Assembly (NCBI GenBank): GCA_963575745.1
Contig: CAUYUJ010016069.1
Coordinates: forward strand, 92,501 to 156,500
DNA: 64,000 bases
Direction: 5' to 3'
Source of the DNA: Prorocentrum cordatum
Taxonomy: Eukaryota > Sar > Dinophyceae > Prorocentrales > Prorocentraceae
In this document: piece after piece, positions 1 through 10,263 of the stretch
Position numbering within the stretch: position 1 is the stretch's first letter
Layout of the letters: each line of letters opens with the position of its first letter
Notes under the pieces: generated by a model
Seen by the model: only the letters and a program-made list of their open reading frames with translations
Told to the model about the DNA's origin: nothing
Database searches by the model: none
Position numbers and translations under genes: made by a program

Positions 1-675
1 GGGGAGCCCACGCATTTCATAGGTGATTCCTCCCAGGGACACCAGGGATATCCAGGCAAACGCAACCAACGCCTGGTGTAGTTCCATAACCGAAATCTTA
101 AACCATCCAGGTGGTGTGGAGCCATTCCAGGGCCTGGCCTTGGGAGTCCGTGATTGTTTGACTAAGGTGGCATCCACCCCTAGCCTACGCACGACTTCTG
201 CTGCTACATGTGTCCAAGCCTGTGAGACTGCCGACGCACTACGCTGATCGAACGCCTGATCCGCATCAGCCACCGCGATACTAACCTCAGAAACTTGTCC
301 AGAACAACGACAACAACGGGACGACAGCTTACGGGGAAAGGAATGACGAAGTTGGCGGAGTTCATCCGCGGCAAAGTAAGTGTTGAAGACCTCGGAGCTT
401 ACTTCACTTCTGAACAACATGCCTCGAAGTGCTCTACCAATAATTTGAAAACCATAGGAACCAGGTGCCTGTGAGCAACTAGCGACACGGCGGAAACAAT
501 AGTGGAATGGCTTGTGACATGTCCGCTCGCCTTGGGGAGAGAGACACTTGCCTTTTATTGTGGGGAAGACGCACGGCGGCTTCGTGTCCGCCGTCAGTGG
601 AGGCAAGAAGTGAGGTGTGCACAACCATGCAGGCAGAGCAGAGACCGCTCTGTCCCACATCCACACTGCTGCGTC
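1..675 (-). pseudogene. Reverse transcriptase core of the Penelope-like element (partial)
   Basis: Open minus-strand reading of 225 codons running off the window start. It contains a motif-A-like DADQAFD (247-267), where the first or last Asp would be the metal-binding residue of an RT palm. It ends at the window edge in YEMRGLP, which resembles the start of the RT motif of the type G-[LI]-P-[IM]-G-G. The lines between them (VMELHQALVAF, ISLVSLGGITYEM) fit the expected spacing and hydrophobic pattern. The motif with the second Asp pair must lie outside the window. A TGA at 676-678 separates this block from coding upstream, so the piece cannot be translated together with the endonuclease without readthrough or a frame correction. 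Confidence 0.6.
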
Positions 676-1655
676 TCACGGCGAAATATCTAGGCGCAAG
701 GCCCAGTCAGGATCCGCCCCCGCCAACTGGTGGAGGCACCGCATCATGTCGCAGCCATCGCACGCCCAGACCCTGTCGCATTCCTTGTCGTCGGCGGTGA
801 TCACGCCCTCGCCGGGCTCCTCCAGGCTGTCGGCCGTTCCGTGCTCCGCTTCCCGCCGCTCGGGCGGAGGCTCAGGCGGCACGATCCAGCGGCAGGAGGC
901 CCACGGATCCGGGTGTCGAGAGCCGCGGCGGCGAGCACGCGGGGACGGCGCGCGCGCCCTGGAGCCGCCCAGCGGCCCAAGGCCGCGCGAGCCTCGCGCA
1001 GGGCCCGGTGCGGGCGAGGGCCACGCCGGTAGGCGCCGGGGCCCGCCGAGGCGCCGAGGGGCGCGGAGGGGCCGATGGCGGCCCCTCGGGCGGGCGTGGC
1101 AGCGCCTGCGAGGTGCAGTCCGCACAGGAGCGGCTGGCCGAGACATTGTCCTTCCAACAGGGGGTCTTGGTGCAGACGGCCCTCGGCGGCTGCCCGCGCG
1201 CGTCCCTCGATGGTGCAAGCTTCATAGTCCTGGCCATGTACGTGATAGCCGAGCTCACCCACTGGCGGTACTCAGGCTTCTGGAAGACTGCAGTTAGCTG
1301 TATACGGGGTCGTCGTGCGCTGGGTAGCTGAAGGCGCCGTAGATGCATGTCAATGTGGTGCATGGCCGTGCGCTGGCGGTGGAACGACTTAAGGAAATAG
1401 CCAGCCATCGACGCCGCAAGATACAAGTGTGCACGAATCTCAAGACGATTCAGGAAGGTGAGCACTGGGATGTCTCTCCATTCAGCCGCAAGGCATGCCA
1501 GCAACAGACCGAGTCTCCGACCTTCGAAAAGCCAGAGCGGGCCCATCTCTCCCATGAGGTGGTAATGATCACGTATCTGCAGCTGGTGGAGGACCCCGAA
1601 CGGTGCCGATTCAGACAAAGCTCCAGGATACGCTGCTTCCAACTTTTGATCAGCA
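676..1655 (-). pseudogene. Linker between GIY-YIG and RT of the Penelope-like element, frame-shifted
   Basis: Coding between the two catalytic blocks is spread over two or more minus frames. From about 1,660 down to about 1,210 the readable text includes LALLACLAAEW-like hydrophobic stretches and FLNRLEIRAHLYLAASM; lower down there are short Cys clusters (CTKTPCW and CADC near 1,150; ECDRVWACDGC near 760) that may be remnants of a zinc knuckle. GC content rises sharply at 830-1,130, unlike the sides, which suggests a local expansion or insertion. Function is inferred from position only. Confidence 0.4.
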
Positions 1656-2567
1656 TCAGGTGGTCGATGCTCCGTCGACGCCGAGGGGAATGTAGCCGTC
1701 CATGCTGGAGCTCCCGAGGTCGAGCGGGGGCCTCGTCGCCAAGACTGGGGTCGACGGCGCTGGGCACGTCGTGACTTCCTGCATCGTATGGAGCTGCCCA
1801 GTGCCTCCCTTCCTGCTGATAGCTTCAGGCTCCAGGGCTTCGGGCCGGTTGCACTTCGGGTTGCACCGACGGATGGCCAACGCGTCGAAGTGATAGCTGA
1901 CCCGCTCAGTTCGCAGCAGGAGGGCAGGAAGAAACAAGAGCGAGCCCAGACTCCGCCGAAGCACCCGATAGCGAGGTCGCAGACCTGGTCCGAACCGAGG
2001 ATGTAGTACTGCACGCATGCGTTCGGTCGCTCGGCCGAGCAGCCCTGGGAGGGCCGTGCTGTGCAACAGAGCTTTGCCAATGTAGATGCCGCCATGACTC
2101 CCCAATCCGTACACTACAGCATGTGCTTCCGTCTGGGGCGGACCTGGGAAGCAGCTAAAAAGTTGAAGTAGAAGGGGGTGGTCCCAGTCATTCAGGGCCG
2201 CACGTATGTCTGGTGCAACAACGGTGGAGACCTGCCTGGCCCAGGAAGGGACATGCGTCTGTCCAAGAGCTCTGCAGAGGCGAAGTAGGGCAAGCATGAC
2301 CAGGGCAAAACTGACTACGCTCCACAGGTATACGTATACGCCACGGAATGGTCGTAGTTCTGGCCGCGTTGGGCCAGCCACATTTTTTGGGAGAAACGAG
2401 AGGAGGCAGACTAGCCGAGGAATATCTCTGCGACCTGTCCACACGCGCAGAGTGTTCGCAGCGGCCTCCTGGGACACGTGCGCTGATCGATACAATGTTT
2501 CCTCAATTAGTGCATGAACAACTCGATGAGCTTTCATGTGATGTAGCGGGAGCGGCCAGCGGACCAT
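1656..2567 (-). pseudogene. GIY-YIG-type endonuclease region of the Penelope-like element
   Basis: A 303-codon open frame. Residues about 149-240 carry the elements of a GIY-YIG nuclease: a first strand AVVYGLGS, a second strand GIYIGKALL (the YIG strand), an arginine helix GRATERMRAVL, and a terminal block DALAIRRCNPKCN that matches the family ending with Pro and Asn. The usual catalytic Glu before that block is not obvious; an Asp stands near its place. Upstream (residues 60-100) lies a hydrophobic segment and a helix-rich region ending in WDHPLLLQLFSCF. In the element this enzyme would nick target DNA to prime reverse transcription in the nucleus. The last 60 residues run past the likely frame shift into the linker. 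An alternative reading is a host GIY-YIG protein, but the RT downstream on the same strand argues for the retroelement. Confidence 0.55.
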
Positions 2568-3245
2568 GAGGCGCTTCCGCGCCTCCTCCGAGGCTACGAG
2601 TCCGTTGACCAGCGACTGCTGGAGGTGGACCCTCGTCGAAGAGTATCGCGTCGTCGTGCATCACTGCGATGTCCCTGAGCTCCTCCAACGGTGCCCTCTG
2701 GATTCGCAGCCTCCACGTCTAGGCGTCCCTGGTCTCCTCCTCGTGCCTGGCCCGCTGGAGCGCAATCCGTGTGCTCACCACCAGGCAGTGGAAGAGGTCG
2801 CAGAACAAACTTGATACCTTAAGACATCGCACTTGTCATTGTGCTTGAGGTCCGAGAAGTCGCCGTACACGCTCCGCGTTGCCGTCGTGTTCAATAAGGT
2901 CCTGATGGTCATGCCGCTGCTGTTGGCCGGGAGGAGGAAGGAGGAGCCGTCGATGTGGTGTGCCAGCTCCTGCCTGTCGGCACTGTGGTATGGATAAATG
3001 AAGAGACACCCGCCCAGGAAGGCGGAACTCGATCTCTGGATCCCCGTCGCCGAAGTCCGCCGTGTCGAACCAGACTGTGAGAGAGTCACTGTTTGCGATG
3101 GACGAGCACACCCATACACACTATCGCGAGCCTCTGGATTGGAGCACCTCCGTTGCACGGGGATGGCGGTCGGACTGCACGTTGTGAGCACCGCCCGGGC
3201 GTGCAGCCCTCTCCTGAAAAGTTCAGGCCAAAATGACGGCAGCAC
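2568..3245 (-). other. Possible 5' portion of the Penelope-like element
   Basis: Minus-strand readings here (for example WFDTADFGDGDPEIEFRLPG and FIYPYHSADRQELAHHIDGS, in two frames around 2,950-3,090) look like degraded coding rather than random sequence, but no domain was recognised. Treated as upstream part of the element by orientation and adjacency only. Confidence 0.25.
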
Positions 3246-3301
3246 GGAGAGAAGAGGAAAGGGACACGCTGTTGTTGTGTATATGTTGCTAAGACGGGGG
3301 G

Positions 3302-3660
3302 GCGAGAGAAAGAGAGAGAGAGAGAGAGATACTGAGGCGCCGTTCCAGTAGGTTAGACTAGAACAGAGCTGGGTAGAGTAGACCAGAATCGTGTAGAGCA
3401 GGAACGGGTAGATGATGCATCAGGGTGGAAATACGGAGTAGAACGGAACATAATAGAGCAGCATTGGCCACGGTAGAGTAGAGCAGCCTAGAGTAGGCGT
3501 AGATCAGGGTAGGGTAGAGTAGAGCAGAGCCGAGCATAGTATCATGGGGGAGATGGTAGAGTAGAGTCAGGCAGACTCGAATCGAGTAGAGTCGAGTGGA
3601 GTGGAGTAGAGTCCACCCCTGTCCAGTCCAGTCTGCTCCAGCCCAGTTCGCTCTCGCCCA
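3302..3660. repeat. GA microsatellite and degenerate AGAGTAGA-type repeats
   Basis: A short GAGA tract (3,306-3,330) is followed by about 300 bp built of variants of GTAGAGTAGAGCAG, then CCAGTCCAGTC variants. No gene is seen. Confidence 0.8.
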
Positions 3661-3915
3661 CTCCAGTCAACTTCACTTCAGATTTGGACTCTGGTATTTG
3701 AAAATTTTGAACCCCAGATAATATATCCAAGACCCCCTCCAGGTTCCATGGTAATTGGAATGCAACATGAATCTGATCGGAATCCAATTGGGATCCTTTG
3801 GATGTGTGATCTCCTCCGTTCGATTGAGAAAGCAATCAGAATTCAATTTGAATCCAATTGGGGTCTCTAGGTCTGGGATCTGATCCATTCTATTTGGATC
3901 CACGTGGGGTCCAAG
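3661..3915. repeat. Degenerate AATTGGGATC repeats
   Basis: The string GAATCCAATTGGG and variants recur (about 3,778, 3,840, 3,860), with several GATC and GGATCC sites. The repeats are too worn for a clear period. No gene is seen. Confidence 0.5.
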
Positions 3916-3924
3916 TGTGATCAA

Positions 3925-4300
3925 CGTCCAAGCCTTCCGCCTGAGAGGTCCCAAAATAATGAAAACAGGAGGAGGCTTCCGCCTGAGAGCTCCCAAGTCA
4001 ACCCAAGCGGGAGGAGGCTCTCGCCTGAGAGGTCACCCAAAAAACCCAAACAAGAGGAGGAGCCTGCCTGAGAGGTCACTAAGCAACCCTGACAGGAGGA
4101 GGCTCCCGCCTCAGAAGTCCCGACAACACCCAAACAGGAGGAGGCACCCGCCTGAGAAGTCCACCAAACATCCAAACAGGAGAGGGCTCCCGCTTGAGAG
4201 GTCCCAACAAAACCCAAGCAGGAGGAGGCTCCCGCCGGAGAGGTCCTCAACCAATCCAAACGGGAGGAGGCTCCCGCCTGAGAGGCCCCCCCCAACCCAA
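3925..4300. repeat. 42-bp minisatellite, nine copies
   Basis: Nine copies of a unit whose conserved part reads GCTCCCGCCTGAGAGGTCCC, followed by a variable A-rich middle and AGGAGGAG. Start-to-start distances are 40-44 bp and mostly 42. Because 42 is a multiple of three, each frame gives a 14-residue repeating peptide on either strand; these readings are not regarded as genes. Confidence 0.85.
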
Positions 4301-4305
4301 AAAGG

Positions 4306-4990
4306 ATGCGGCTTGTATGTATGTATGTATGTATGTATGTATGTATGTCTATACATATACACATGTATTTAAATAAGTACGCACACGTGTTCACACACAT
4401 ACACATATGCACATATACGTGCATCGATACTTGCAACTATACTTATACGTATGCCTATACATGTACACGCACACGCGCGTTCATATATCCATACACACAT
4501 GCATGCATACAGACAAACATACGCACACATGCGCATACATATATACATTCATCCATCCATACATGCAAGCATGCATGCATGCATACATATATGCATACAT
4601 ATATGCATACATACACACATCCATACATGCATACGTACATGCATGCATGCATACAGGCATACACACACGTACATACACACATACATACATACACACATAC
4701 AAGCATACATACATACATACACACTTACTTCCATGCATGCACACATACCTACATACATACATGCAGGCAACCATACAAACACACATACACGCACACATGC
4801 ATGTATACATACATATATCCATACATACATACATACACATATAAATACATACAATCGTACAATCGCACATACATGCATACCTACCTACCTACCTACCTAC
4901 CTACCTACCTACCTACCTACCTACATACACACATACATACATACATACATACATACATACATACATACACATATACACATATGTGTGTAT
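4306..4990. repeat. Tetranucleotide microsatellite field (TATG/CATA, CTAC)
   Basis: About 685 bp of GTAT/ATAC tetranucleotides, degenerate in the middle, with a cleaner CTAC run at 4,878-4,925 and a cleaner CATA run at 4,933-4,972. All frames stay open because the repeats lack stops; the resulting Tyr/His/Cys-rich readings are artefacts. Confidence 0.9.
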
Positions 4991-5089
4991 GTATATCTAT
5001 ACATGTTATAAATGGGTGGGGGGTCCTGCCCCCCCCCGAAGTGCACTTAATTATCTTCCTGCCGTTTTGGGCCCAGCGGGCCGCGCCAA

Positions 5090-5745
5090 GAAACGTCACA
5101 GGGGCCCGAGAGACGTCCAAGAGGGCGCCAAGATGGCCCAAGAGCGCTCCAAGAGAGCCCAAGACCGCACAGGAGCGTTTCAAAATCGGGCCATCATGGC
5201 CTGAAGATAGCCCAAGAGGGCTTCAAGACGGCCAAGACGCTCTCAAAAGGACTCCCACGAGGCACTCAGGAGGCGAAATAAATTTGTGTGTTTCGAAGGT
5301 ATTTGAAGGTTTTTCGTGTTCTCGCTGTTTCGTGCCTCCAACGGTGCAAGACAGCCCACGAGGCCCCAGAAATCCGCTCAACGCTGCCCAAGAGGCACCC
5401 AAAGAGGGCGTCACGACGGCGCAAGAGAGCCCCAAGACGGCCCACGAGCGCCCCAAGACGGCCCACGAGGTACCCACATCGCCCAAGAGGGCCCCAAGAC
5501 GGCCCCAAGAGGGGCCCAAGAGGGGCCCAAGAGGGGGAACACGAATCGACAATTCGAGCCTTCCGCCTCAAGAGGCCTCCAGGAGGCTCCAAGAGGCCCC
5601 CAACAGAGCCCAAGAGGCCCCCCAGAGGCCCCCTAGAGGCCCCCTAGAGGCCCCACGAGGCCCCAAAGAGGCCCCAAAGAGGCCCCCAAAGAGGCCCCAG
5701 GAGCACTCCAAACGGCCCCCAAGAGGGCTCCCAAACATACCGGTG
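5090..5745 (-). repeat. CTTGGGGCC dispersed minisatellite block 1
   Basis: About 650 bp of degenerate 12-13-bp units; on the minus strand they read GGGGCCTCTTGG or GGGGCCGTCTTGG. A non-repetitive island at 5,531-5,570 carries, in reverse, the string AGGCGGAAGGCTCGAATTG that recurs in other blocks of this family. All three plus frames stay open over long stretches, a by-product of the repeat. Confidence 0.85.
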
Positions 5746-5759
5746 CATAGCGAAGGACC

Positions 5760-6460
5760 GCCTAGCCTAACGTGGCATCGCAGCGGTGCATGACATGACA
5801 TGGCACGGCACAGCACGACAGAGCTAACCGTGTCAGTGCAGATCACAGTATGGTTCAGCATGCCATAGCATTGTATTCCATAGCAGTGTCTAGCTGAGCC
5901 TAGCACTGCACGTCACGACGTAACATTGCCTAGCATGAATTGCATCTCATGACACATTGTGGCGTACTATGGCATTTCAATACACATACATTAATCGAAC
6001 AGCACCGTACTGCTCTGCGCAACAGTAAGCAGAACTCATGCAAATATCACACACCCGTTGTTGCTCTTACTGCCATCTTGTTTTTTGTAGCCCAGCAGAT
6101 CATATCATGGCAAAACACTGCATTGCATTGCATTGTATAGCACGGTATGTCGTGTCTGTGCATACCATGTAACGCGATAGCATCGCTCTTCGTAGGAGAC
6201 AAAGCATGATATGGCTCAGCGTATCATTACATATATTATTGATGCATTTCACAGCACAGCATGGCATGGCATGCAATGCGCACTATAGAGTATATCATGT
6301 TATTGCATTGCATACTGCATAGTGACATTGCGCTTTATAGCGTAGCATGGTGTATCAGGGCATCCCATAGCATAGTGCAACATGGCGCTGTAACCCTGCA
6401 TTTCTCCTGGCCCATAGCTTGGCGACAGATCACCGGTCGGCTGGTCGATGAGAGCGGAGG
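5760..6460. repeat. Degenerate GCATA/GCATG pentamer region
   Basis: Short words such as GCATGGCATGGCATGC, CATAGCA and TAGCATG recur irregularly for 700 bp, indicating an old pentanucleotide expansion. No coding pattern is recognised. Confidence 0.55.
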
Positions 6461-7090
6461 AGGAGGAATGAGGAGGGGGCAGGAGGAAACAAACATTGTT
6501 GACCTCGTTATTCATGACTGGTTTGTTGTCTTAATGCGGTCAGAACTCGACCAGCTACACCCAAGCGCGCGCGAAGCGCGCGATGGTTCTAGTCCACATA
6601 TATATATATATATATGTGCCCGAGGCGGGCGCCTGTTGTACGCGCAGGATGTATGAGCGCGTGCCTGTGTGCGCTTACGCGGCTGAGTACTCATGTGATA
6701 CGGTTGCGCAGTTGCGTATGTGTACCAGTCCGCGCTCCGTGCGCATACGCGTATGCGCACGGAGCGCAGAGGTATGGCCTTTGATTCTCGAAATGCAAAG
6801 GGCGTGCCGGCAACACGGCGCGTGAGACGGATCCGTCGCTGTCTATCGTGCGGGGTTGTCGTGCTTGATGTTGCCAGTTCTTTCAATGTTCATGTGTGCA
6901 AGCGTTTCGTGTGCCCGCCCGCGTGTAATGATCCTTCTACGCCAATGGCATTATTTAAACGCGGTGTGCACTTGTGTGATTTGGTACGAGCGTGAGCGCA
7001 TACAGGTACACTCATATCACACACCACCATGTACACTGTGTGTCCGTACGCGTATGTGCTTGGACACTCGCACATGTATTGACAATGACA
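6461..7090. other. Alternating purine-pyrimidine region without a gene
   Basis: Contains a (TA)n run at 6,598-6,616, a GCGCGC hairpin near 6,566 and long stretches of alternating purine and pyrimidine (GTGCGTATGTG-like words), a composition that favours left-handed DNA. No gene recognised. Confidence 0.5.
6732..6767. repeat. Perfect 36-bp palindrome
   Basis: The half-site GCGCTCCGTGCGCATACG (6,732-6,749) is followed directly by its exact reverse complement, with no spacer. Confidence 0.95.
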
Positions 7091-7895
7091 TAGCACCTGT
7101 TATTCCTCAGTGGCTACTCGACTCACTCATTCATTCGTTGATCTGATCGTTCCGTTGCCGACGCGGTCTCCTCACTCCTGTGCTTTGCAACCATCATCCT
7201 AGCCTTGTCATCGATACCTTCCTGCCTCATTCCTGTAGGTATCGGCTGTCGACACTTCCGAGCTCCTCACTTGTACCGCCGTTGCTGCTTTGTTTCCTTA
7301 TGCTCCGTCACCCGCTCCCTTTTCACGTACGGTCAGCCTGAGGTCCCCCAGGCCGCCTTACTGAAGAAAGGGAAGAGCAGGGGCACCAGCACCGAACTCC
7401 GCAAGGCGCGGCAGCTTTAGATGCAGAGCTGCTGGGAAGGAGCTCCTTTGCAGCCACTGTTGGACTGTAGACTCAGGGCGCTGACGGGCAGTAGAGTAGA
7501 GCAGGCCTCGGGAAGTGCTGCGGATGGCTCCAGCAATTCTGTGAGACTCCAGGGGAAGAGGGGGATGATGGGGAGGACAGGAAGGACGAGGAGCAGGGGA
7601 AAATGGACGAGGAGGAAGCGTGGTGAGACATCAAACGGGTCAAAAACCCATTTCGACTTCACGACAGCAGACCCAGCCACAGTGTCAGAAAGGGTGTTTG
7701 TCATCCTGGCCTGCCAGCAAGCCCAGCAATTGGTGTTTTCACGACTACTGTGACAACGGCGATGACGGTGATAACGAATTGCTGTGCGATGACGGCGGCT
7801 GCAGCAGTGACGATGTTGACGAGTTGACCGACAGTGGAGCTGACGACGCGACGAGACTCACGATATCGTTGGAGATGCACAGTGGGTAAATCTGC
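7091..7895. other. Region without a recognised gene
   Basis: About 800 bp of moderate GC with short open frames on both strands. One minus reading (7,417-7,704) has a hydrophobic middle but no family resemblance. Nothing supportable as a gene. Confidence 0.4.
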
Positions 7896-9009
7896 CTAAG
7901 TATTGGGTTTCCCCGCGATTCCTTCTCGTCTATTAGCGTGCCGCCCTGTGGGTCCTGTGGGACGTGTGAGACTTGTGCCCCTGTGGTGTAGGGGATCTGT
8001 GGGTCTTGCGGGACCTGTGCGACCTGTGCGACCTGCGAGACCTGTGGGCGGTGTGGGGCCTGCAGGACCTGCGGGGCCTGTGCGAAACGTTGGCCTCGTT
8101 AGGACCTGCGAGACCTGCGGGGCCTGTAGGGCTTGTGGGAGCCGTGGGGCCTGTGGGGCCTGTGGGACCTGTGGTGGGGCTTGTGGGACTTGCGAGACCT
8201 GTGGGACGTGCGAGACCTGTGCGACCTGTGGGACCTGTGGGGCGTTGTCCAACAAATCGTGATGACGATCTGGCGGGGGGCGGGCTCTACTATGTAAATT
8301 CACACACGGAATGCAGTTCAGGTTGCCCGGCAATCCCGCTTCACGATCGGGCGGTTGCGGGTTTAGTGTGTACATTCATACACAGAACGCACTTCGCGTG
8401 AAGTACCGTGCCCCAGCGTGCCCACTACGATTTGTTTTTCCGCGTTTCGTGTGTCAACAAATAGGACGGGGAACATCCATCGTACAGTTTTTAATCGTAT
8501 CTTCACATCTATATTTTCAAAACAAGACATACGAATCATACAAATATTTGCGCTTTACATTGGGTGCTTCCCGCCCAATTGTTCAAGTGGGCACGAGGGG
8601 GCACGCCACTTTACGCGAAGTGTTTTCTGTGTGCGAATTTACACACTAAACCCGCACCCGCCCGATCGCTAAGTGGGATTGCCGGGCAACCTGAACTGCA
8701 TTCCGTGTGCGAATTTTTCATAATAGAACCCACCCCCCGCCAGATCGTCAACACGGTTTGTTGGACAACGCCCTTCAGGTCCCATTGGTTTCGTCAGCCC
8801 CACAGGTCCCTCAGGCTTCACAGGTTGCACAAGTTTCACAGGCCCCACAGGTTTCGCAGGCCCCAAGGGTCTCGCATGTTTGGGAGGTCCAACAAAGACG
8901 GGCGGCTCTGGGCCCCAGGCGCAGCCGTTATTGCCAAGAACGGCGGACGACGACGACGACGACCACGGCGACGTCGACGAGGACGGCGACGATGGCGACC
9001 TCGACGACA

Positions 9010-9074
<65 letters not shown>

Positions 9075-9478
9075 TGCGACTACGACTACGACAACGACGG
9101 GGACCACAGCGACCACGGCGACCAAGACGAAAACGACATGCTTTCTCGCCACATCGCCGGCTACTGCTTAGCTCTCGCTCTTCTGCCGAGACACCATCAG
9201 CATCCTCACTCGCCTCCTCCTTCTAATCCTTTTGCTCCTCCCCCCTCCTCGTTGTCCTCCTCCTTCGCATCTTCATGTTCTTTTTATTTCGCGTTCCCCC
9301 CCTTACCCTCCCAGGGGAGCCACGACAGAGCACGGCAGCCGTCCGGGCACCATTGCATTTATCAGGGATCGCGCGCTTCCCATTCCATGTGGCCGAACGG
9401 CAGAGGTTGCCGACGCTATAGGGCAATTGCCGCCAGAACAAGTGGGACACACCCAAACAGGGTCGACATGGTAAATCT
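7896..9478. repeat. Composite fold-back unit 1
   Basis: First of three consecutive related units. Left arm (7,896-about 8,475): starts with GCCTAAGTATTGGGTTTCC and a GGGACCTGT-type 9-bp minisatellite, then GGGGCGTTGTCCAACAAA and AAATTCACACACGGAATGC. Right arm (about 8,570-8,935) is the inverted counterpart, with GTTTGTTGGACAACGCCC. A CGA-triplet tract (8,943-9,085) and a conserved tail (9,140-9,478) follow. The 9-bp subrepeat leaves all frames open, giving collagen-like GPV or DLW peptides that are not treated as genes. Confidence 0.8.
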
Positions 9479-10218
9479 GCCTAAGTATTTGGTTTCCGCG
9501 CGATTCCTTCTCGTCTATCAGCGTGCCGCCCTGTGGGTCCTGTGGGACGTGTGAGACTTGTTTGTGCCCCTGTGGGACTTGTGGGACCTGCGAGACATGC
9601 GGGGCCTGGGCGACTTGCGGGATCGGTGGGTCTTGCGCGACCTGTGCGACTTGCGAGATTTGTGGGAGGTGTGGGGCATGTAGGACCTGTGGGGCCTGTA
9701 CGGCTTGTGGGAGCCGAGGGGCCTGTGGGACCTGTGGGACCTGTGGGGCTTGTGGGACGTGCGAGACCTGTGGGATCTGCGGGACCTGTGGGGCGTTGTC
9801 CAACAAACCGTGTTGATGATCTGGCGGGGACGGGCTCTATCATGTGAGTTCACACGCGGCATGCAGTTTAGGTTGCCCGGCAGTCCCAGTTAAAGATCGG
9901 GCAGGCGCGCTCTTAGTGTGTAAGCTCATACTCCGAACGCACTTCGCGTAAAGTGGCGTGCCCCGGCGTGCCCACTTCACGATTTGTTTTTTTTTATTCC
10001 CCCGCGTTTCGTGTGTGAACAAATAGGACGGGCAACGTCCATCGTAAAGTGTTTGTTTTGTTATTGTCCAGTTTTTTAGGTGTTACTATTTGTTGTTTCT
10101 TTCTTTTTTGTAATGATATAGATGTATATACAATGGGTACAAGCCGTTCCAGTTTACCATGGATGCTCCCCGTCCTATTGTAGTGGCCTCCGGCCAGTGC
10201 CGCCGATCCGGGGCGTTC

Positions 10219-10263
<45 letters not shown>

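Larger units (their letters stand above)
1..3245 (-). mobile_element. Penelope-like retroelement with permuted domains, cut by the window edge
   Basis: Minus-strand retroelement remnant. A GIY-YIG-type endonuclease block (about 1,850-2,120) lies upstream of a reverse transcriptase block (1-675) in the same orientation. Penelope-like elements are the retroelements known to pair these two activities. Most carry GIY-YIG after the RT, but the lineage called Chlamys, described from green algae and protists, carries it in front, and that is the order here. The RT is cut off at base 1, so the 3' part lies outside the window. Coding switches between minus-strand frames and a TGA interrupts the reading just before the RT, so this copy is probably inactive. 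No terminal repeats were seen. The element class is inferred from domain content and order. Confidence 0.6.

Noticed and set aside
872-2095. A single 407-codon minus-strand protein
   Set aside because: Its middle part overlaps the Penelope linker in a plausible frame, but both ends run in shadow frames of the GIY-YIG region and the GC-rich insert; treated as part of the broken element.
3222-3242. GGCCAAAATGACGG, another inverted leader candidate
   Set aside because: Flanking positions do not match the leader beyond the central CCAAAATG.
3925-4300. CRISPR-like array of repeats and variable spacers
   Set aside because: The 42-bp units are adjacent minisatellite copies with a degenerate middle, there are no cas genes, and the DNA is eukaryotic.
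4306-5793. A 495-codon open frame rich in Tyr, His and Thr
   Set aside because: It runs through a tetranucleotide microsatellite and then a CTTGGGGCC block; the residues simply follow the repeats and other frames are equally open.
5760-6460. Possible snRNA or structured RNA from recurring GCATGGCATGC words
   Set aside because: The words are irregular pentamer remnants without a stable conserved fold.
7903-8262. Collagen-like or Cys-rich proteins in the fold-back arms
   Set aside because: A 9-bp subrepeat makes all frames on both strands open; no independent sign of coding.
8900-9226. Poly-Thr, poly-Arg or poly-Asp proteins
   Set aside because: Products of the CGA triplet tract in three frames.
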